DNA of 64,000 bases, from positions 62,001 through 126,000 of the forward strand of contig JAUVAS010000002.1 in assembly GCA_030591585.1 (NCBI GenBank), given 5' to 3'. Source of the stretch: Flavobacterium sp. Its GTDB lineage: Bacteria > Bacteroidota > Bacteroidia > Flavobacteriales > Flavobacteriaceae. Positions 45,362 to 54,049 of the stretch are shown here, in pieces; positions within the stretch are counted from its first letter, which is position 1; each line of letters begins with the position of its first letter. The notes beneath the pieces were generated by a model that was not told the origin of the DNA, searched no databases, and was given only the letters and a program-made list of their open reading frames with translations. The position numbers and the translations under genes were made by a program.

Positions 45362-47455
45362 TTATTTGGCATCAATTCTTTGTTTTATTTTTGGAATTTT
45401 ATTTGTTGACAATTTAATACTTAGCCCATTAAGTTCAATAAAATTTGAATCAATTAAATTGCTAAAAGCTTTATTTACAATTTTTTTATCATCTTTATTA
45501 ATCGATTTTAAAAGTGAATTTGTTTTTGATTGACCATTATAAATTTCAAGTAAAATATTATTTTCAATTCTCTCTAAATCACTTTTTTTGTTATCATAAG
45601 ATTTATAAAAGACTAATATTTCACTATTTTCTTGTTTGCAATTTATCGCTTTAACATTAGGCATATCTTCTAACTTAATATCATTTTCAGATTTACATTC
45701 AATAAATGTGCAATTAAAAAAAGTAACATCTTCAAAAGAGTAGTTTTTAAAAACACATTTTTTAAAAACACAATTTATAAAAACAGATTTTCTTATTTTA
45801 AATTCATTTTCAAAAATAATATTGAATATACTGAATGAATTAAATTCTGATTCTTCGTAATTTCTTAAAAGTGCATTTCTTAGTGTAATATCAAAGTTGA
45901 ATAAGGAATGTTGTTCAAATCTGCCTTTTAATTTTTCAATTTTATCCCAAAGTTTTTCTTTGTTTTCTTTATTTTGAACTTTATATGCTGTTACTCCTAA
46001 TTCAACCATATAAGATGACCAGTTTTTATTAATCTTTTCTGTTTTTTCCTCACTCATAATTTCACCAATAAAAGTTCCAAAAACAAAATCATTAATAAAA
46101 CCTATATGGTTTTCTTGGATTCCTTTTCTATCCAAAATTGCGTGATTTGATAATTTATCTTTTAAATCTTCTATATCTGTATTACTTGAATAAAGCTTTA
46201 TAGCGTCATTAATTATTGATTTATTTTGATCATAAATAATTTCTTTAAAAAATGATTGTTTTTCGGTAGAAGAGTCAAAGTCGATTAACATCTTAACAGT
46301 GTTTTTGAAAATTTCATACTGTTTTTCAGGATTAATTTTCAAATCTTGTCTTTCCATTTCACGTGTCATTAATGATTTGAAATAAGTTTTGACTATTGAA
46401 TTTGGATCCTCCAATAATAACTCAAAATCAAAAGCTTTTAAGTTTTTTAAGTATGTTAAAAGTACTGGGTTTGCTATATATTCTACAGGAATATTTTTCT
46501 CTCGTATTGAGTTTAATTTTTGTTCCCCAATCCAATCTTTTATTCTCGGGACTTCTATAGAATATCTATATATATCAAATTTATCATTCCATTTATTTGC
46601 CCAAGCTTTAAACTCACTTCCTGAAAATATTGCAGTTTTTCTTGTAGTGAGTATAATTTTAGCGCTATTTTTTAATAAATTTCCTATAGTATCTAGCATA
46701 GTTTCTACTTCATTAAAAACATCACTTTTATCAGATTTAACTATGTTAGATTTTTTTAAGAGTTCATCAAAACCATCAATTATTAATGGAATTCTCCCTT
46801 TTTGTATTTCATGTTTGACAATTTTAGAATCTAAATTAGGATATTGTCTATCAATTTCATCTAGTAATATATATCTAAAAATATTTGCACCACGGTTTCT
46901 AGATAATTCTGTCATTAGTGGTATTTCACAAGAATCCGAATCTAAAAGATTATTTAACAATTCAAATGAAGTACAAGTTTTTCCATAACCTGCGGATGCT
47001 TCAATAATTACAAGTTGAGGTTTTGGATTTTTTAAATGCTCAGTTATTGATTTAGTAATGCCGTTTTTAGAAATATTTCCATTTATTGTAAAAGGGCTAT
47101 TAATATATTTATAAACAAAACCTCCATTAATTTTTCTTTGTTTAACAGCAAAATCACTATATTTTTTTTTATTTCTTTTTTTTGAGCTTATATATGCGAA
47201 AAAACTTTTATATAACTCAATTTCTGCTTCAATTGAGGTGGAATATATTTTTAATTTAGATGCATAACCAGATTTTGAATATTCATTTCTTATTTTTTCT
47301 GCATTTAGCATTATTAGCTTGGATTGTTTTAATGGTATTATATCAGCTCCAAAATACCTTCCTTCTTCGTACAGGCATATTAAAATGTCTTTATGATTTT
47401 CATTAATTTTATAACCATAAAGTTTATAGGTAGATTTTAATTCTTCTATATTCAT
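45362..47455 (-). CDS. NACHT-type STAND NTPase with pentapeptide repeats
   Basis: This 697-residue protein has an N-terminal domain of unknown type (1-145), a NACHT NTPase with Walker A ASAGYGKT (153-160), Walker B IPLIIDGFDELL (222-233) and the sensor-like strand KIILTTRK (about 266-273), then a helical middle. Six pentapeptide repeats follow (SVFIN-CVFKK-CVFKN-YSFED-VTFFN-CTFIE, about 557-587), and a winged-helix-like tail (about 625-690). STAND proteins of this kind sense phage or stress signals and oligomerise. Here the probable effector is the adjacent RelA/SpoT protein. The gene is extremely AT-rich. Confidence 0.85.
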   Translation of the reverse strand: MNIEELKSTYKLYGYKINENHKDILICLYEEGRYFGADIIPLKQSKLIMLNAEKIRNEYSKSGYASKLKIYSTSIEAEIELYKSFFAYISSKKRNKKKYSDFAVKQRKINGGFVYKYINSPFTINGNISKNGITKSITEHLKNPKPQLVIIEASAGYGKTCTSFELLNNLLDSDSCEIPLMTELSRNRGANIFRYILLDEIDRQYPNLDSKIVKHEIQKGRIPLIIDGFDELLKKSNIVKSDKSDVFNEVETMLDTIGNLLKNSAKIILTTRKTAIFSGSEFKAWANKWNDKFDIYRYSIEVPRIKDWIGEQKLNSIREKNIPVEYIANPVLLTYLKNLKAFDFELLLEDPNSIVKTYFKSLMTREMERQDLKINPEKQYEIFKNTVKMLIDFDSSTEKQSFFKEIIYDQNKSIINDAIKLYSSNTDIEDLKDKLSNHAILDRKGIQENHIGFINDFVFGTFIGEIMSEEKTEKINKNWSSYMVELGVTAYKVQNKENKEKLWDKIEKLKGRFEQHSLFNFDITLRNALLRNYEESEFNSFSIFNIIFENEFKIRKSVFINCVFKKCVFKNYSFEDVTFFNCTFIECKSENDIKLEDMPNVKAINCKQENSEILVFYKSYDNKKSDLERIENNILLEIYNGQSKTNSLLKSINKDDKKIVNKAFSNLIDSNFIELNGLSIKLSTNKIPKIKQRIDAK

Positions 47456-47548
47456 TTGTTAGTTCATTTGATATTAAATATATGTATTTTAATCTATAAT
47501 TAATTGTATTGATTAAGTCTTTATTAACATTTTTGTTATAATTAGAAA

Positions 47549-47635
47549 TTATTTGAAGTCTGTAAAATTTGTTCTTTAAGACAAATAACGAGCACATTAT
47601 TTGAAGTAGGAGGTCAGTATAGAAGAAACATGTAA
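47549..47635 (+). pseudogene. Displaced 3' end of icmF
   Basis: The frame reads LFEVCKICSLRQITSTLF then [10 protein letters not shown] and stop, against [18 protein letters not shown] then [10 protein letters not shown] in icmF. That is 24 of 28 residues equal. Most nucleotide differences are synonymous (act/acg, agt/agc, ttg/tta, agg/aga, aat/aac, stop tga/taa). It has no start and is not linked to any longer frame. Confidence 0.85.
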
Positions 47636-47681
47636 GCAGAGAACCGCTTTTCTTTTTTCAAGAAAAATGTTTGAATCGCTT

Positions 47682-47704
47682 ACACTGAGCTTAGTCGAAG
47701 TGTG
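47682..47704. repeat. Dispersed acactgagc...gtcgaagtgt repeat
   Basis: acactgagcttagtcgaagt belongs to the same family as 39236-39277 and 11241-11265. It lies between the displaced icmF end and the next gene. Confidence 0.6.
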
Positions 47705-47741
47705 GTTAAGAGAACCAATTTTTTAAAAGTATGTGATGCGT

Positions 47742-48137
47742 TTATAAAGTCAACATCCAAATATGCTGTAACTGTTTAAATTTTTTAAGCTCGTTTCTAA
47801 GAAGTGGAAGAAATTCTTTACCGTTACTATGTACGTTCTCTAAACGCTCGCAATTTTTATATAATACGTTTGTGAGATTAGAAAGTGATAAAACATGCTT
47901 GTGCTTTTCTTCAGAAAACGTTTTGCTTTCAGCTTTTACAATTTCTGGTGCTAATGAAATTGATTGTTGAACAATATCTCCCGTAAAATAAATAGTAGGG
48001 TCTTCAAATCCATTGGATTGCAACGGTGCTAAATCTGGCACTAAGTATTTTGAAATTTGACTCGAAAGCGTAAATATTTCTAATGCCTTTTTATGAATAG
48101 GCGAAATAGGCTTATTTGTATTTAAATTAATAATCAT
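47742..48137 (-). CDS. Hypothetical helical protein
   Basis: This 131-residue protein has no signal peptide and a helical pattern (PISPIHKKALEIFTLSSQIS, LPLLRNELKKFKQLQHIW). I do not recognise a family. It is divergent from the Lrp-type regulator (132 bp), so it is a possible target of that regulator; this is inference from position only. Confidence 0.6.
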   Translation of the reverse strand: MIINLNTNKPISPIHKKALEIFTLSSQISKYLVPDLAPLQSNGFEDPTIYFTGDIVQQSISLAPEIVKAESKTFSEEKHKHVLSLSNLTNVLYKNCERLENVHSNGKEFLPLLRNELKKFKQLQHIWMLTL

Positions 48138-48195
48138 CTTACAATTTTAAGGGCTGATGGAGAGTTTTACAAAGTTAAATCGTAATATAAGATAG

Positions 48196-48230
48196 TTTGC
48201 TTTCGATATTAAAGTAAAAATGTATATTTG
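48196..48230 (+). promoter_or_regulatory. Promoter of the Lrp-type regulator
   Basis: TTTG (48196-48199) and TATATTTG (48223-48230) are separated by 23 nt, close to the Bacteroidetes -33/-7 arrangement. The start codon is 39 nt further. Confidence 0.45.
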
Positions 48231-48269
48231 CTTTAATAAGTAGTTTTTTAACTGTTAAATTATATTGAT

Positions 48270-48716
48270 ATGCCTTTAGACGCTTTAAACTGGAATATAT
48301 TACAATGCCTTCAAGCAAATGCAAGACAATCTAATGCAGAAATAGGAAGAAAAGTAGGTATAAGTTCTCCCGCAGTTTCAGAGCGAATAAAAAAAATGGA
48401 GGATACTGGAATAATTACGGGTTTTAAAACCATTGTCTCCCCCTCTGAAGTAGGATACCAATTAAAAGCAATTATTACTCTTCGAGCATTTATGGGAAAA
48501 TTGAAACCATTTTTACAAAAAGTAAAAACCTATGATGAGGTCTTAGACTGCTATCGAGTTACAGGTAATGAAAATATTGTTTTAGAGGTGATCTTAAAAG
48601 ACCAGAAACATTTAGAAATTTTTATCGATCAACTTATAAATTATGGAGAAACCAAAACACAGATTGTATTGTCTCATGTTGTAGAAAATAATGCTGTTAA
48701 GAAAGTGAAGGGTTGA
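48270..48716 (+). CDS. Lrp/AsnC family transcriptional regulator
   Basis: This 148-residue regulator has an N-terminal HTH (ILQCLQANARQSNAEIGRKV then GISSPAVSERIKKMEDTGII) and a C-terminal RAM ligand-binding domain (YDEVLDCYRVTGNENIVLEV). Such proteins form octamers and respond to amino acids. The effector and targets are unknown. ilvE lies 4 kb away without evident connection. Confidence 0.93.
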   Translation: MPLDALNWNILQCLQANARQSNAEIGRKVGISSPAVSERIKKMEDTGIITGFKTIVSPSEVGYQLKAIITLRAFMGKLKPFLQKVKTYDEVLDCYRVTGNENIVLEVILKDQKHLEIFIDQLINYGETKTQIVLSHVVENNAVKKVKG

Positions 48717-48780
48717 TTTTTTTTAAATTTTTTGATCAAACTATTGTTTACATTCTTATTTTTACTAAAAATAATAAACG

Positions 48781-49392
48781 ATGAAGTCATTATTACCTGC
48801 CTTATTTTTATTTGTATCTTTTATAGGAATTGCTCAAAGCAATAAAGAAATTATCAAAGAAATTGAAAAAGTTCAATTAGAATTAAACGAAGAATATATA
48901 AACCCTGAAACTTCAATATTAGATTCTCTAGATCAAAAAACATTTAAAGGATTAGAGTTTTACCCTATAGATTTGAAATTTCATGTAGAAGCTACGTTTA
49001 TTAGAACTCCAGATGAAAAACCTTTTTTAATGAAAACATCAACGGAGAGATTACCTGAATATGTAAAATATGGAGAAGCACATTTTACGCTAGATGGAAA
49101 AAATTTAAAACTGGATTTATTTCAAAGTACCAATCACGAAAATGAAGAAGGATATGAAGATTATTTGTTTGTACCCTATACAGATTTAACTAGTGGAGAT
49201 GGATCTTACGGAGGAGGGAAATATATAGACACTCAAATCCCTGAAGGAGGAACTATTATTATAGATTTTAACAAAGCCTATAACCCTTATTGTGCTTATA
49301 GTCATCGGTATTCTTGTCCCATTCCTCCAAAAGAAAATGATATACTAGTGCGAATTGAAGCAGGAGTAAAGGATTATAAAAGCAATCATTGA
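48781..49392 (+). CDS. DUF1684 exported protein
   Basis: This 203-residue protein has a signal peptide ending AQS. The DUF1684 core is recognisable: the YLFVPYTDLTSGDGSYGGGKY segment, then IIDFNKAYNPYCAYSHRYSC and PIPPKEND with conserved Cys and Tyr. The function is not established. It is followed by a convergent crcB. Confidence 0.82.
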   Translation: MKSLLPALFLFVSFIGIAQSNKEIIKEIEKVQLELNEEYINPETSILDSLDQKTFKGLEFYPIDLKFHVEATFIRTPDEKPFLMKTSTERLPEYVKYGEAHFTLDGKNLKLDLFQSTNHENEEGYEDYLFVPYTDLTSGDGSYGGGKYIDTQIPEGGTIIIDFNKAYNPYCAYSHRYSCPIPPKENDILVRIEAGVKDYKSNH

Positions 49393-49450
49393 TTATTGAT
49401 GAGTTTTTGTAATAATAAAATCTTTGCAGCGCTGCGTCTTTGCGAGCATC

Positions 49451-49822
49451 TTAAAGAAATTTAACCGCCCACATTCCAAAAAAGACAGCAGCAAAGCCGA
49501 GAATAAAACTGGCAATCGTATAAAGAGCAAAACTCATAAAGTCACCTGATTTTAAGAAGATATGATTTTCGTAAGCAAAAGCCGAGAAGGTGGTAAATCC
49601 ACCACAAAAGCCAGTAGCTAAAAACAGTACGGTGTTTTGTGAAAGGGATTCATTTTTAGCAGCAAGACCTAGTATAATACCAATAAGTAAACTTCCTAAA
49701 ATATTGGCAGCAAAAGTCCCGTAAGGAATTCCAGTTTCAGGACTATTAAGGTATTTTCCTATAACAAACCGGAGCGAACTTCCCAATCCTCCTCCTAAAA
49801 AAACGAGTAGTAAACTTTTCAT
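49451..49822 (-). CDS. crcB: Fluoride channel CrcB/FluC
   Basis: FluC exports fluoride through a dual-topology dimer. The 123-residue protein has four helices and the signatures GGGLGSSLRFVIGKYL, YGTFAANILGSLLIG and FCGGFTTFSAFAYE. I looked upstream for a fluoride riboswitch and saw none. Confidence 0.95.
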   Translation of the reverse strand: MKSLLLVFLGGGLGSSLRFVIGKYLNSPETGIPYGTFAANILGSLLIGIILGLAAKNESLSQNTVLFLATGFCGGFTTFSAFAYENHIFLKSGDFMSFALYTIASFILGFAAVFFGMWAVKFL

Positions 49823-49983
49823 GGTACGAATATAAAAAAATCCTTACGAGTATTTAGCTAAGGAGGGTTCTTATTAATATTAGTGAATTCTTATTTTAAA
49901 AATTTATGGAGAAAAAGCAACTATCATTTACTTGGTTTTATAAAGTAGCAATGGTATTCAGAGGATATATTAAGTATTATTTA

Positions 49984-49991
49984 TATTTTTG
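49984..49991 (+). promoter_or_regulatory. Candidate -7 element
   Basis: TATTTTTG, 30 nt before the M49 peptidase start. Confidence 0.35.
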
Positions 49992-50021
49992 CAATCTTCA
50001 ATTAATTAAAAATCAATAAAA

Positions 50022-52067
50022 ATGAAAATAAAATATGTATTCGGATTACTGATAGCGTCCGCAATTGTTTTTTCTTGTGGTGGAGGGAAAAAAGCAACTG
50101 AAGCTGCTTCAGAAACCAAAGAAGTAATTACTAAAGAAGACTTTAGTTTTAATGTAGAACAATTTGCAGATATTAAAGTGTTGCGTTATCAAATTTCAGG
50201 TTGGGAAAATTTAACCTTAAAAGAGCAGAAATTGGTTTACTACCTTACAGAGGCTGGTTATTCTGGAAGAGATATTATATGGGATCAAAACTACCGACAT
50301 AACTTGGCTATTAGAAAAGCGTTAGAAAATGTTTATAATGCTTATGAAGGTGATAAATCGTCTAATGATTGGGGAAATTTTGAAACCTATTTAAAACGTG
50401 TATGGTTTGCTAATGGTATTCACCATCATTACTCAAACGCGAAATTTGTACCTGATTTTTCTTCAGAATATTTAAATGAATTATTAACAGCTACCAATAC
50501 TAAATTGGAAGGCGAAGCTTTCGATGTGATTTTTAATGATAAAGATTCAAAAAAAGTAAATCAGGCAAAAGGAACGGACAATGTATTGGAAAGCGCTGTA
50601 AATTTTTATGGACCCAATGTAACCAATGCAGATGTAGCTTCTTTCTACGGAAAAATGGAATCTCCAGATCCTAAAAAGCCCTTGTCCTATGGTTTAAATT
50701 CTCAATTAGTTAAAGAAAATGGAGTGCTTAAAGAGCGTGTTTATAAGTCTGGTGGATTGTACGGAACAGCAATAGACGAAATAGTAAAATGGTTAGAACT
50801 AGCTCAAGGTGTTGCTGAAAATGAAGCACAAGGAAATGCACTTGTATTATTAATTGATTACTACAAAACAGGAGATCTGCAAACTTGGGACGATTATAAT
50901 GTTGCTTGGACGGCAGCTACCGAAGGTAATATAGATTACATTAATAGTTTTATTGAAGTGTATAATGACCCATTAGGATACAGAGGCTCTTACGAAACAA
51001 TTGTACAGATTAAAGATTTCGATATGTCTGAAAAAATGTCTGTAGTTTCAGGAAATGCGCAGTGGTTTGAGGATAATTCTCCTTTAATGGAAGCACATAA
51101 AAAGAAAAATGTTGTAGGAGTAACTTATAAGGTGGTAAATGTTGCTGGAGAAGCTGGAGATGCATCGCCAAGCACTCCAATTGGAGTTAATTTACCTAAT
51201 GCAAATTGGATTCGTGCAGAAGTTGGATCTAAATCAGTTTCACTAGGAAATATTATTTATACATACAACAATGCTGGAAGTTCAGGACGTTTAAAAGAAT
51301 TTGTAAACGATGATGAAGAATATAGATTAGAAAAAGAATATGGACAATTAGCAGATAAATTACATACTGCATTACACGAAGTAATTGGTCATGCTTCAGG
51401 GCAGTTAAATCCTGGAGTTGGCGAAACTAAAGAAACACTTAAAAACTATGCATCTACTCTTGAAGAAGGACGTGCAGATTTAGTAGGGTTGTATTATTTA
51501 TACAACCCAAAATTACAGGAATTAGGATTGGTTGATGATTGGAAAAGTATTGGAATGGCTGCTTATGACGGGTATATTCGTAATGGGTTAATGACGCAAT
51601 TAATACGTTTAAATTTAGGTGATGATGTAGAAGAAGCACATATGCGAAATAGACAATTTGTAGCTGCATGGGCATTTGAAAAAGGAGCTTCTGATAATGT
51701 GATTGAAAAAATTACTCGGGATGGAAAAACATATTTCAACATTACTAATTATGAAAAACTACATGATCTTTTTGGAGAATTGTTACGCGAAACACAACGT
51801 ATTAAATCTGAAGGTGATTATGAAGCTGTACAGGCTTTAGTTGAAGACTATGGTGTAAAAGTAGATCAAGAATTACATAAAGAAATATTAGAGCGTAACA
51901 AGCAATTTACTTCTGCGCCTTATAGCGGATTTGTAAACCCTGTGATTGTTCCAAAAATGAATGATGCGGGTGAGATAGGAAGTTTTACAATTGAGCAGCC
52001 AGCAACTTTTAAAGAGCAAATGTTGAAGTATAGTAAAAACTATAACTTTTTACCTGAGGTTAATTAG
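50022..52067 (+). CDS. M49-family metallopeptidase (dipeptidyl peptidase III-like) lipoprotein
   Basis: This 681-residue zinc peptidase has a lipobox (AIVFSC, Cys about 19). The M49 zinc motif HEVIGH is followed downstream by EEGRADLVGLY, which carries the third ligand Glu. N-terminal parts such as YLTEAGYSGRDIIWDQNYRHN fit the family. The lipid anchor places it in the periplasm or outer membrane. It probably removes dipeptides from peptides. Confidence 0.9.
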   Translation: MKIKYVFGLLIASAIVFSCGGGKKATEAASETKEVITKEDFSFNVEQFADIKVLRYQISGWENLTLKEQKLVYYLTEAGYSGRDIIWDQNYRHNLAIRKALENVYNAYEGDKSSNDWGNFETYLKRVWFANGIHHHYSNAKFVPDFSSEYLNELLTATNTKLEGEAFDVIFNDKDSKKVNQAKGTDNVLESAVNFYGPNVTNADVASFYGKMESPDPKKPLSYGLNSQLVKENGVLKERVYKSGGLYGTAIDEIVKWLELAQGVAENEAQGNALVLLIDYYKTGDLQTWDDYNVAWTAATEGNIDYINSFIEVYNDPLGYRGSYETIVQIKDFDMSEKMSVVSGNAQWFEDNSPLMEAHKKKNVVGVTYKVVNVAGEAGDASPSTPIGVNLPNANWIRAEVGSKSVSLGNIIYTYNNAGSSGRLKEFVNDDEEYRLEKEYGQLADKLHTALHEVIGHASGQLNPGVGETKETLKNYASTLEEGRADLVGLYYLYNPKLQELGLVDDWKSIGMAAYDGYIRNGLMTQLIRLNLGDDVEEAHMRNRQFVAAWAFEKGASDNVIEKITRDGKTYFNITNYEKLHDLFGELLRETQRIKSEGDYEAVQALVEDYGVKVDQELHKEILERNKQFTSAPYSGFVNPVIVPKMNDAGEIGSFTIEQPATFKEQMLKYSKNYNFLPEVN

Positions 52068-52090
52068 AAGTTGAAATAATAAAATATTTT

Positions 52091-52127
52091 AAAAGTGCTT
52101 TTTGTGAAAACAGGAGGCACTTTTTTT
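52091..52127. terminator. Bidirectional terminator
   Basis: aaaagtgc (52091-52098) and gcactttt (52117-52124) lie around a 18-nt loop, with T and A runs. It lies between the convergent M49 gene and the small membrane gene (whose last bases overlap it). Confidence 0.65.
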
Positions 52128-52314
52128 AGTTATGCAACCACCCTTTTAAAAAGAAAAGAAAAATAACAAAAGCTACAAAGCCTACCAATATCCAGATACT
52201 TCCTTTATAATGTATTTTATGTAAGGCCTTGTCTTTTCGGTAACTAAATATGATTAGTATTACAAAAGCAATTACAAAGAAAATAACAAAATACCATTGA
52301 CCTGTACTAAACAT
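52126..52314 (-). CDS. Small two-helix membrane protein
   Basis: This 62-residue protein has two hydrophobic helices (about 6-24 and 41-59) separated by a basic loop (SYRKDKALHKIHYKGS). Proteins of this size and pattern are frequent in flavobacteria. The function is unknown. Confidence 0.6.
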   Translation of the reverse strand: MFSTGQWYFVIFFVIAFVILIIFSYRKDKALHKIHYKGSIWILVGFVAFVIFLFFLKGWLHN

Positions 52315-52363
52315 ATTTTTGTAGATTTATGGTCATAAAAATACAATACTAATTAATAAGTCA

Positions 52364-52377
52364 CCCGACTTCTCGGG
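52364..52377. repeat. Short hairpin just upstream of the MazG-like gene start
   Basis: cccga-cttc-tcggg is a perfect 5-bp stem. It ends 8 nt before the ATG at 52386. Confidence 0.7.
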
Positions 52378-52385
52378 CAATAAAT

Positions 52386-52772
52386 ATGAAGAATAAAATT
52401 GATGCTGTTAAAACCTTTCATGAAGCCTTTGGATTAGGGATTAAAAACTCACCAACTGCCGAACTAGAGCCCTCCAGAAATTTATTGCGTTATAAGCTAA
52501 TGCGGGAAGAAAATGAAGAATATCTTGATGCCGCTAACAATAAAGACTTAGTTGAAGTAGCAGATGCCTTAGGAGATATGCTTTATATTTTATGCGGAAC
52601 CATAATAGAACACGGAATGCAGTATAAAATTGAAGAGGTTTTTAATGAAATTCAAAAAAGTAATATGAGTAAATTGGGAGCCGATGGTAAGCCTATTTAT
52701 AGAGAAGATGGCAAGGTTTTAAAAGGACCAAGCTATTTTAAACCAAACATCCAATCCATACTGGATAAATAA
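52386..52772 (+). CDS. MazG/PRA-PH-like nucleotide pyrophosphohydrolase
   Basis: This 128-residue all-alpha NTP pyrophosphohydrolase-type protein has the metal-binding pattern REENEEYLDA (E-E-x-x-E) followed by EVADALGDMLYILCG (E-x-x-D). The C-terminus (SNMSKLGADGKPIYREDGKV) matches phosphoribosyl-ATP pyrophosphohydrolase-like family members that clean up non-canonical nucleotides. It is not HisE by context. A dispersed hairpin lies 8 nt upstream of the start. Confidence 0.85.
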   Translation: MKNKIDAVKTFHEAFGLGIKNSPTAELEPSRNLLRYKLMREENEEYLDAANNKDLVEVADALGDMLYILCGTIIEHGMQYKIEEVFNEIQKSNMSKLGADGKPIYREDGKVLKGPSYFKPNIQSILDK

Positions 52773-52860
52773 CAGTTTTTAAACACCAAAATTAAAAATA
52801 AACTTGTGAGTTTTATGATAAAGTAGAAGTGAAAATTTAATTTTCCCTACAGTCTACCAG

Positions 52861-53931
52861 CTATTTAACCTCATATCTCCATCTAAAAGTGTCTTCAGTG
52901 ATATTGTATTGAATTTCCATCAATTCTTTTTTGAATTGAGAAGCAAAACTCTTTTTAATTTGAGGAAGATTGTGCTCTTTATCTTTATAGCTAAATGCGC
53001 TTACAGGACTTATAACAGCAGCTGTTCCTGCGCCAAAAATTTCTTTTAAAGAACCATTTTCAGAGGCTTCTACTAATTCAGAAACTTTTATTTTACGAAC
53101 TTCGGTTTTGATTCCATTTTTTTCTGCTAAAGCAATCACGCTTTTTCGTGTAATTCCGTCCAGTATTCTATCACTCACTGGAGCAGTAAGTAAAGTATCA
53201 TTAATTCTAAAGAACACATTCATAGTTCCCGCTTCTTCTACGTATTTATGTTCGTTAGCATCGGTCCAAATTATTTGCTGATACCCTTTTTTATTAGCTA
53301 AATTAGTAGGGTAAAACTGTGCTCCGTAATTCCCTGCTGCTTTTGCAGCCCCAACACCACCATCTGCAGAACGACTATAATGTTCTGCGATGACAACTTT
53401 CACCTCTCCTTTGTAATATGCTTGAGCAGGAGATAATAAAATCATAAATTTATATTCTTTTGAAGGTGCTGCTGCAACCCCTTCTTCTGTAGCAATTACA
53501 AACGGACGAATGTAAAGCGAATTACCAAATCCTTGTTTGATCCAGTCACTATCCAAATTTAACATGGTTTCTAAGCCATCAAAAAAGAAATCTCGAGGAA
53601 ATTCTGGAATAGCTAACCGTTTAGAAGATTTATTAATACGGTTAAAATTATCTTCGGGTCTAAACAACCAAATTTTGCCTTGATCGTCTTTATAGGCTTT
53701 CATTCCCTCAAAAACAGCTTGGCCATAATGAAAAACCTTGGCTCCAGGATACATTGTTAATGGCCCATAAGGCTTTACAGTTGGATTAGACCATTTTTCA
53801 TCTTTATAGTCACATTCAAACATATAATCGGTAAAAACATGACCAAAAGAAAGGGTGTCAAAATCTACTTCATTAATACGTGAAGATTCTATTTTTTTTA
53901 TAGTAACAGAGGTTTGGTTTTTAAGGCTCAT
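52861..53931 (-). CDS. ilvE: Branched-chain amino acid aminotransferase
   Basis: IlvE transfers amino groups to the keto acids of Leu, Ile and Val. The 356-residue length and motifs match the longer type: FGHVFTDYMF, HYGQAVFEGMKAY, the PLP Lys in GVGAAKAAGNYGAQ and the VEEAGTMNVFF loop. It is monocistronic. Confidence 0.95.
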   Translation of the reverse strand: MSLKNQTSVTIKKIESSRINEVDFDTLSFGHVFTDYMFECDYKDEKWSNPTVKPYGPLTMYPGAKVFHYGQAVFEGMKAYKDDQGKIWLFRPEDNFNRINKSSKRLAIPEFPRDFFFDGLETMLNLDSDWIKQGFGNSLYIRPFVIATEEGVAAAPSKEYKFMILLSPAQAYYKGEVKVVIAEHYSRSADGGVGAAKAAGNYGAQFYPTNLANKKGYQQIIWTDANEHKYVEEAGTMNVFFRINDTLLTAPVSDRILDGITRKSVIALAEKNGIKTEVRKIKVSELVEASENGSLKEIFGAGTAAVISPVSAFSYKDKEHNLPQIKKSFASQFKKELMEIQYNITEDTFRWRYEVK

Positions 53932-53951
53932 AAGCGTGTTTTTTCACACAA

Positions 53952-53959
53952 CAAAAGTA
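53952..53959 (-). promoter_or_regulatory. -7 element of ilvE
   Basis: On the minus strand TACTTTTG is 20 nt before the ATG at 53931. Confidence 0.45.
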
Positions 53960-53994
53960 GTTAATTAAAGGCTAAATTTTATTTAAAAATGTCT

Positions 53995-54002
53995 TAAATT
54001 TG
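53995..54002 (+). promoter_or_regulatory. Candidate -7 element of the DUF4920 gene
   Basis: TAAATTTG, 47 nt before the ATG. Confidence 0.4.
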
Positions 54003-54049
54003 TAGACTAGTAACTAATTTATAATTTATTAAAATTAAAGAATATTATT

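Larger units (their letters stand above)
44386..47635. mobile_element. Defence-type module inserted at the 3' end of icmF
   Basis: Imperfect 87-nt direct repeats (44386-44472 and 47549-47635; 70 of 87 bases equal) enclose two AT-rich minus-strand genes and nothing else. The first repeat is the functional end of icmF, the second a stranded copy with an intact stop. No integrase or transposase is visible. The unit looks like cargo that entered by recombination within the conserved 3' end of icmF and left the old end behind. Confidence 0.55.

Noticed and set aside
49823-50021. Fluoride riboswitch before crcB
   Set aside because: No conserved pseudoknot core or matching sequence was seen.
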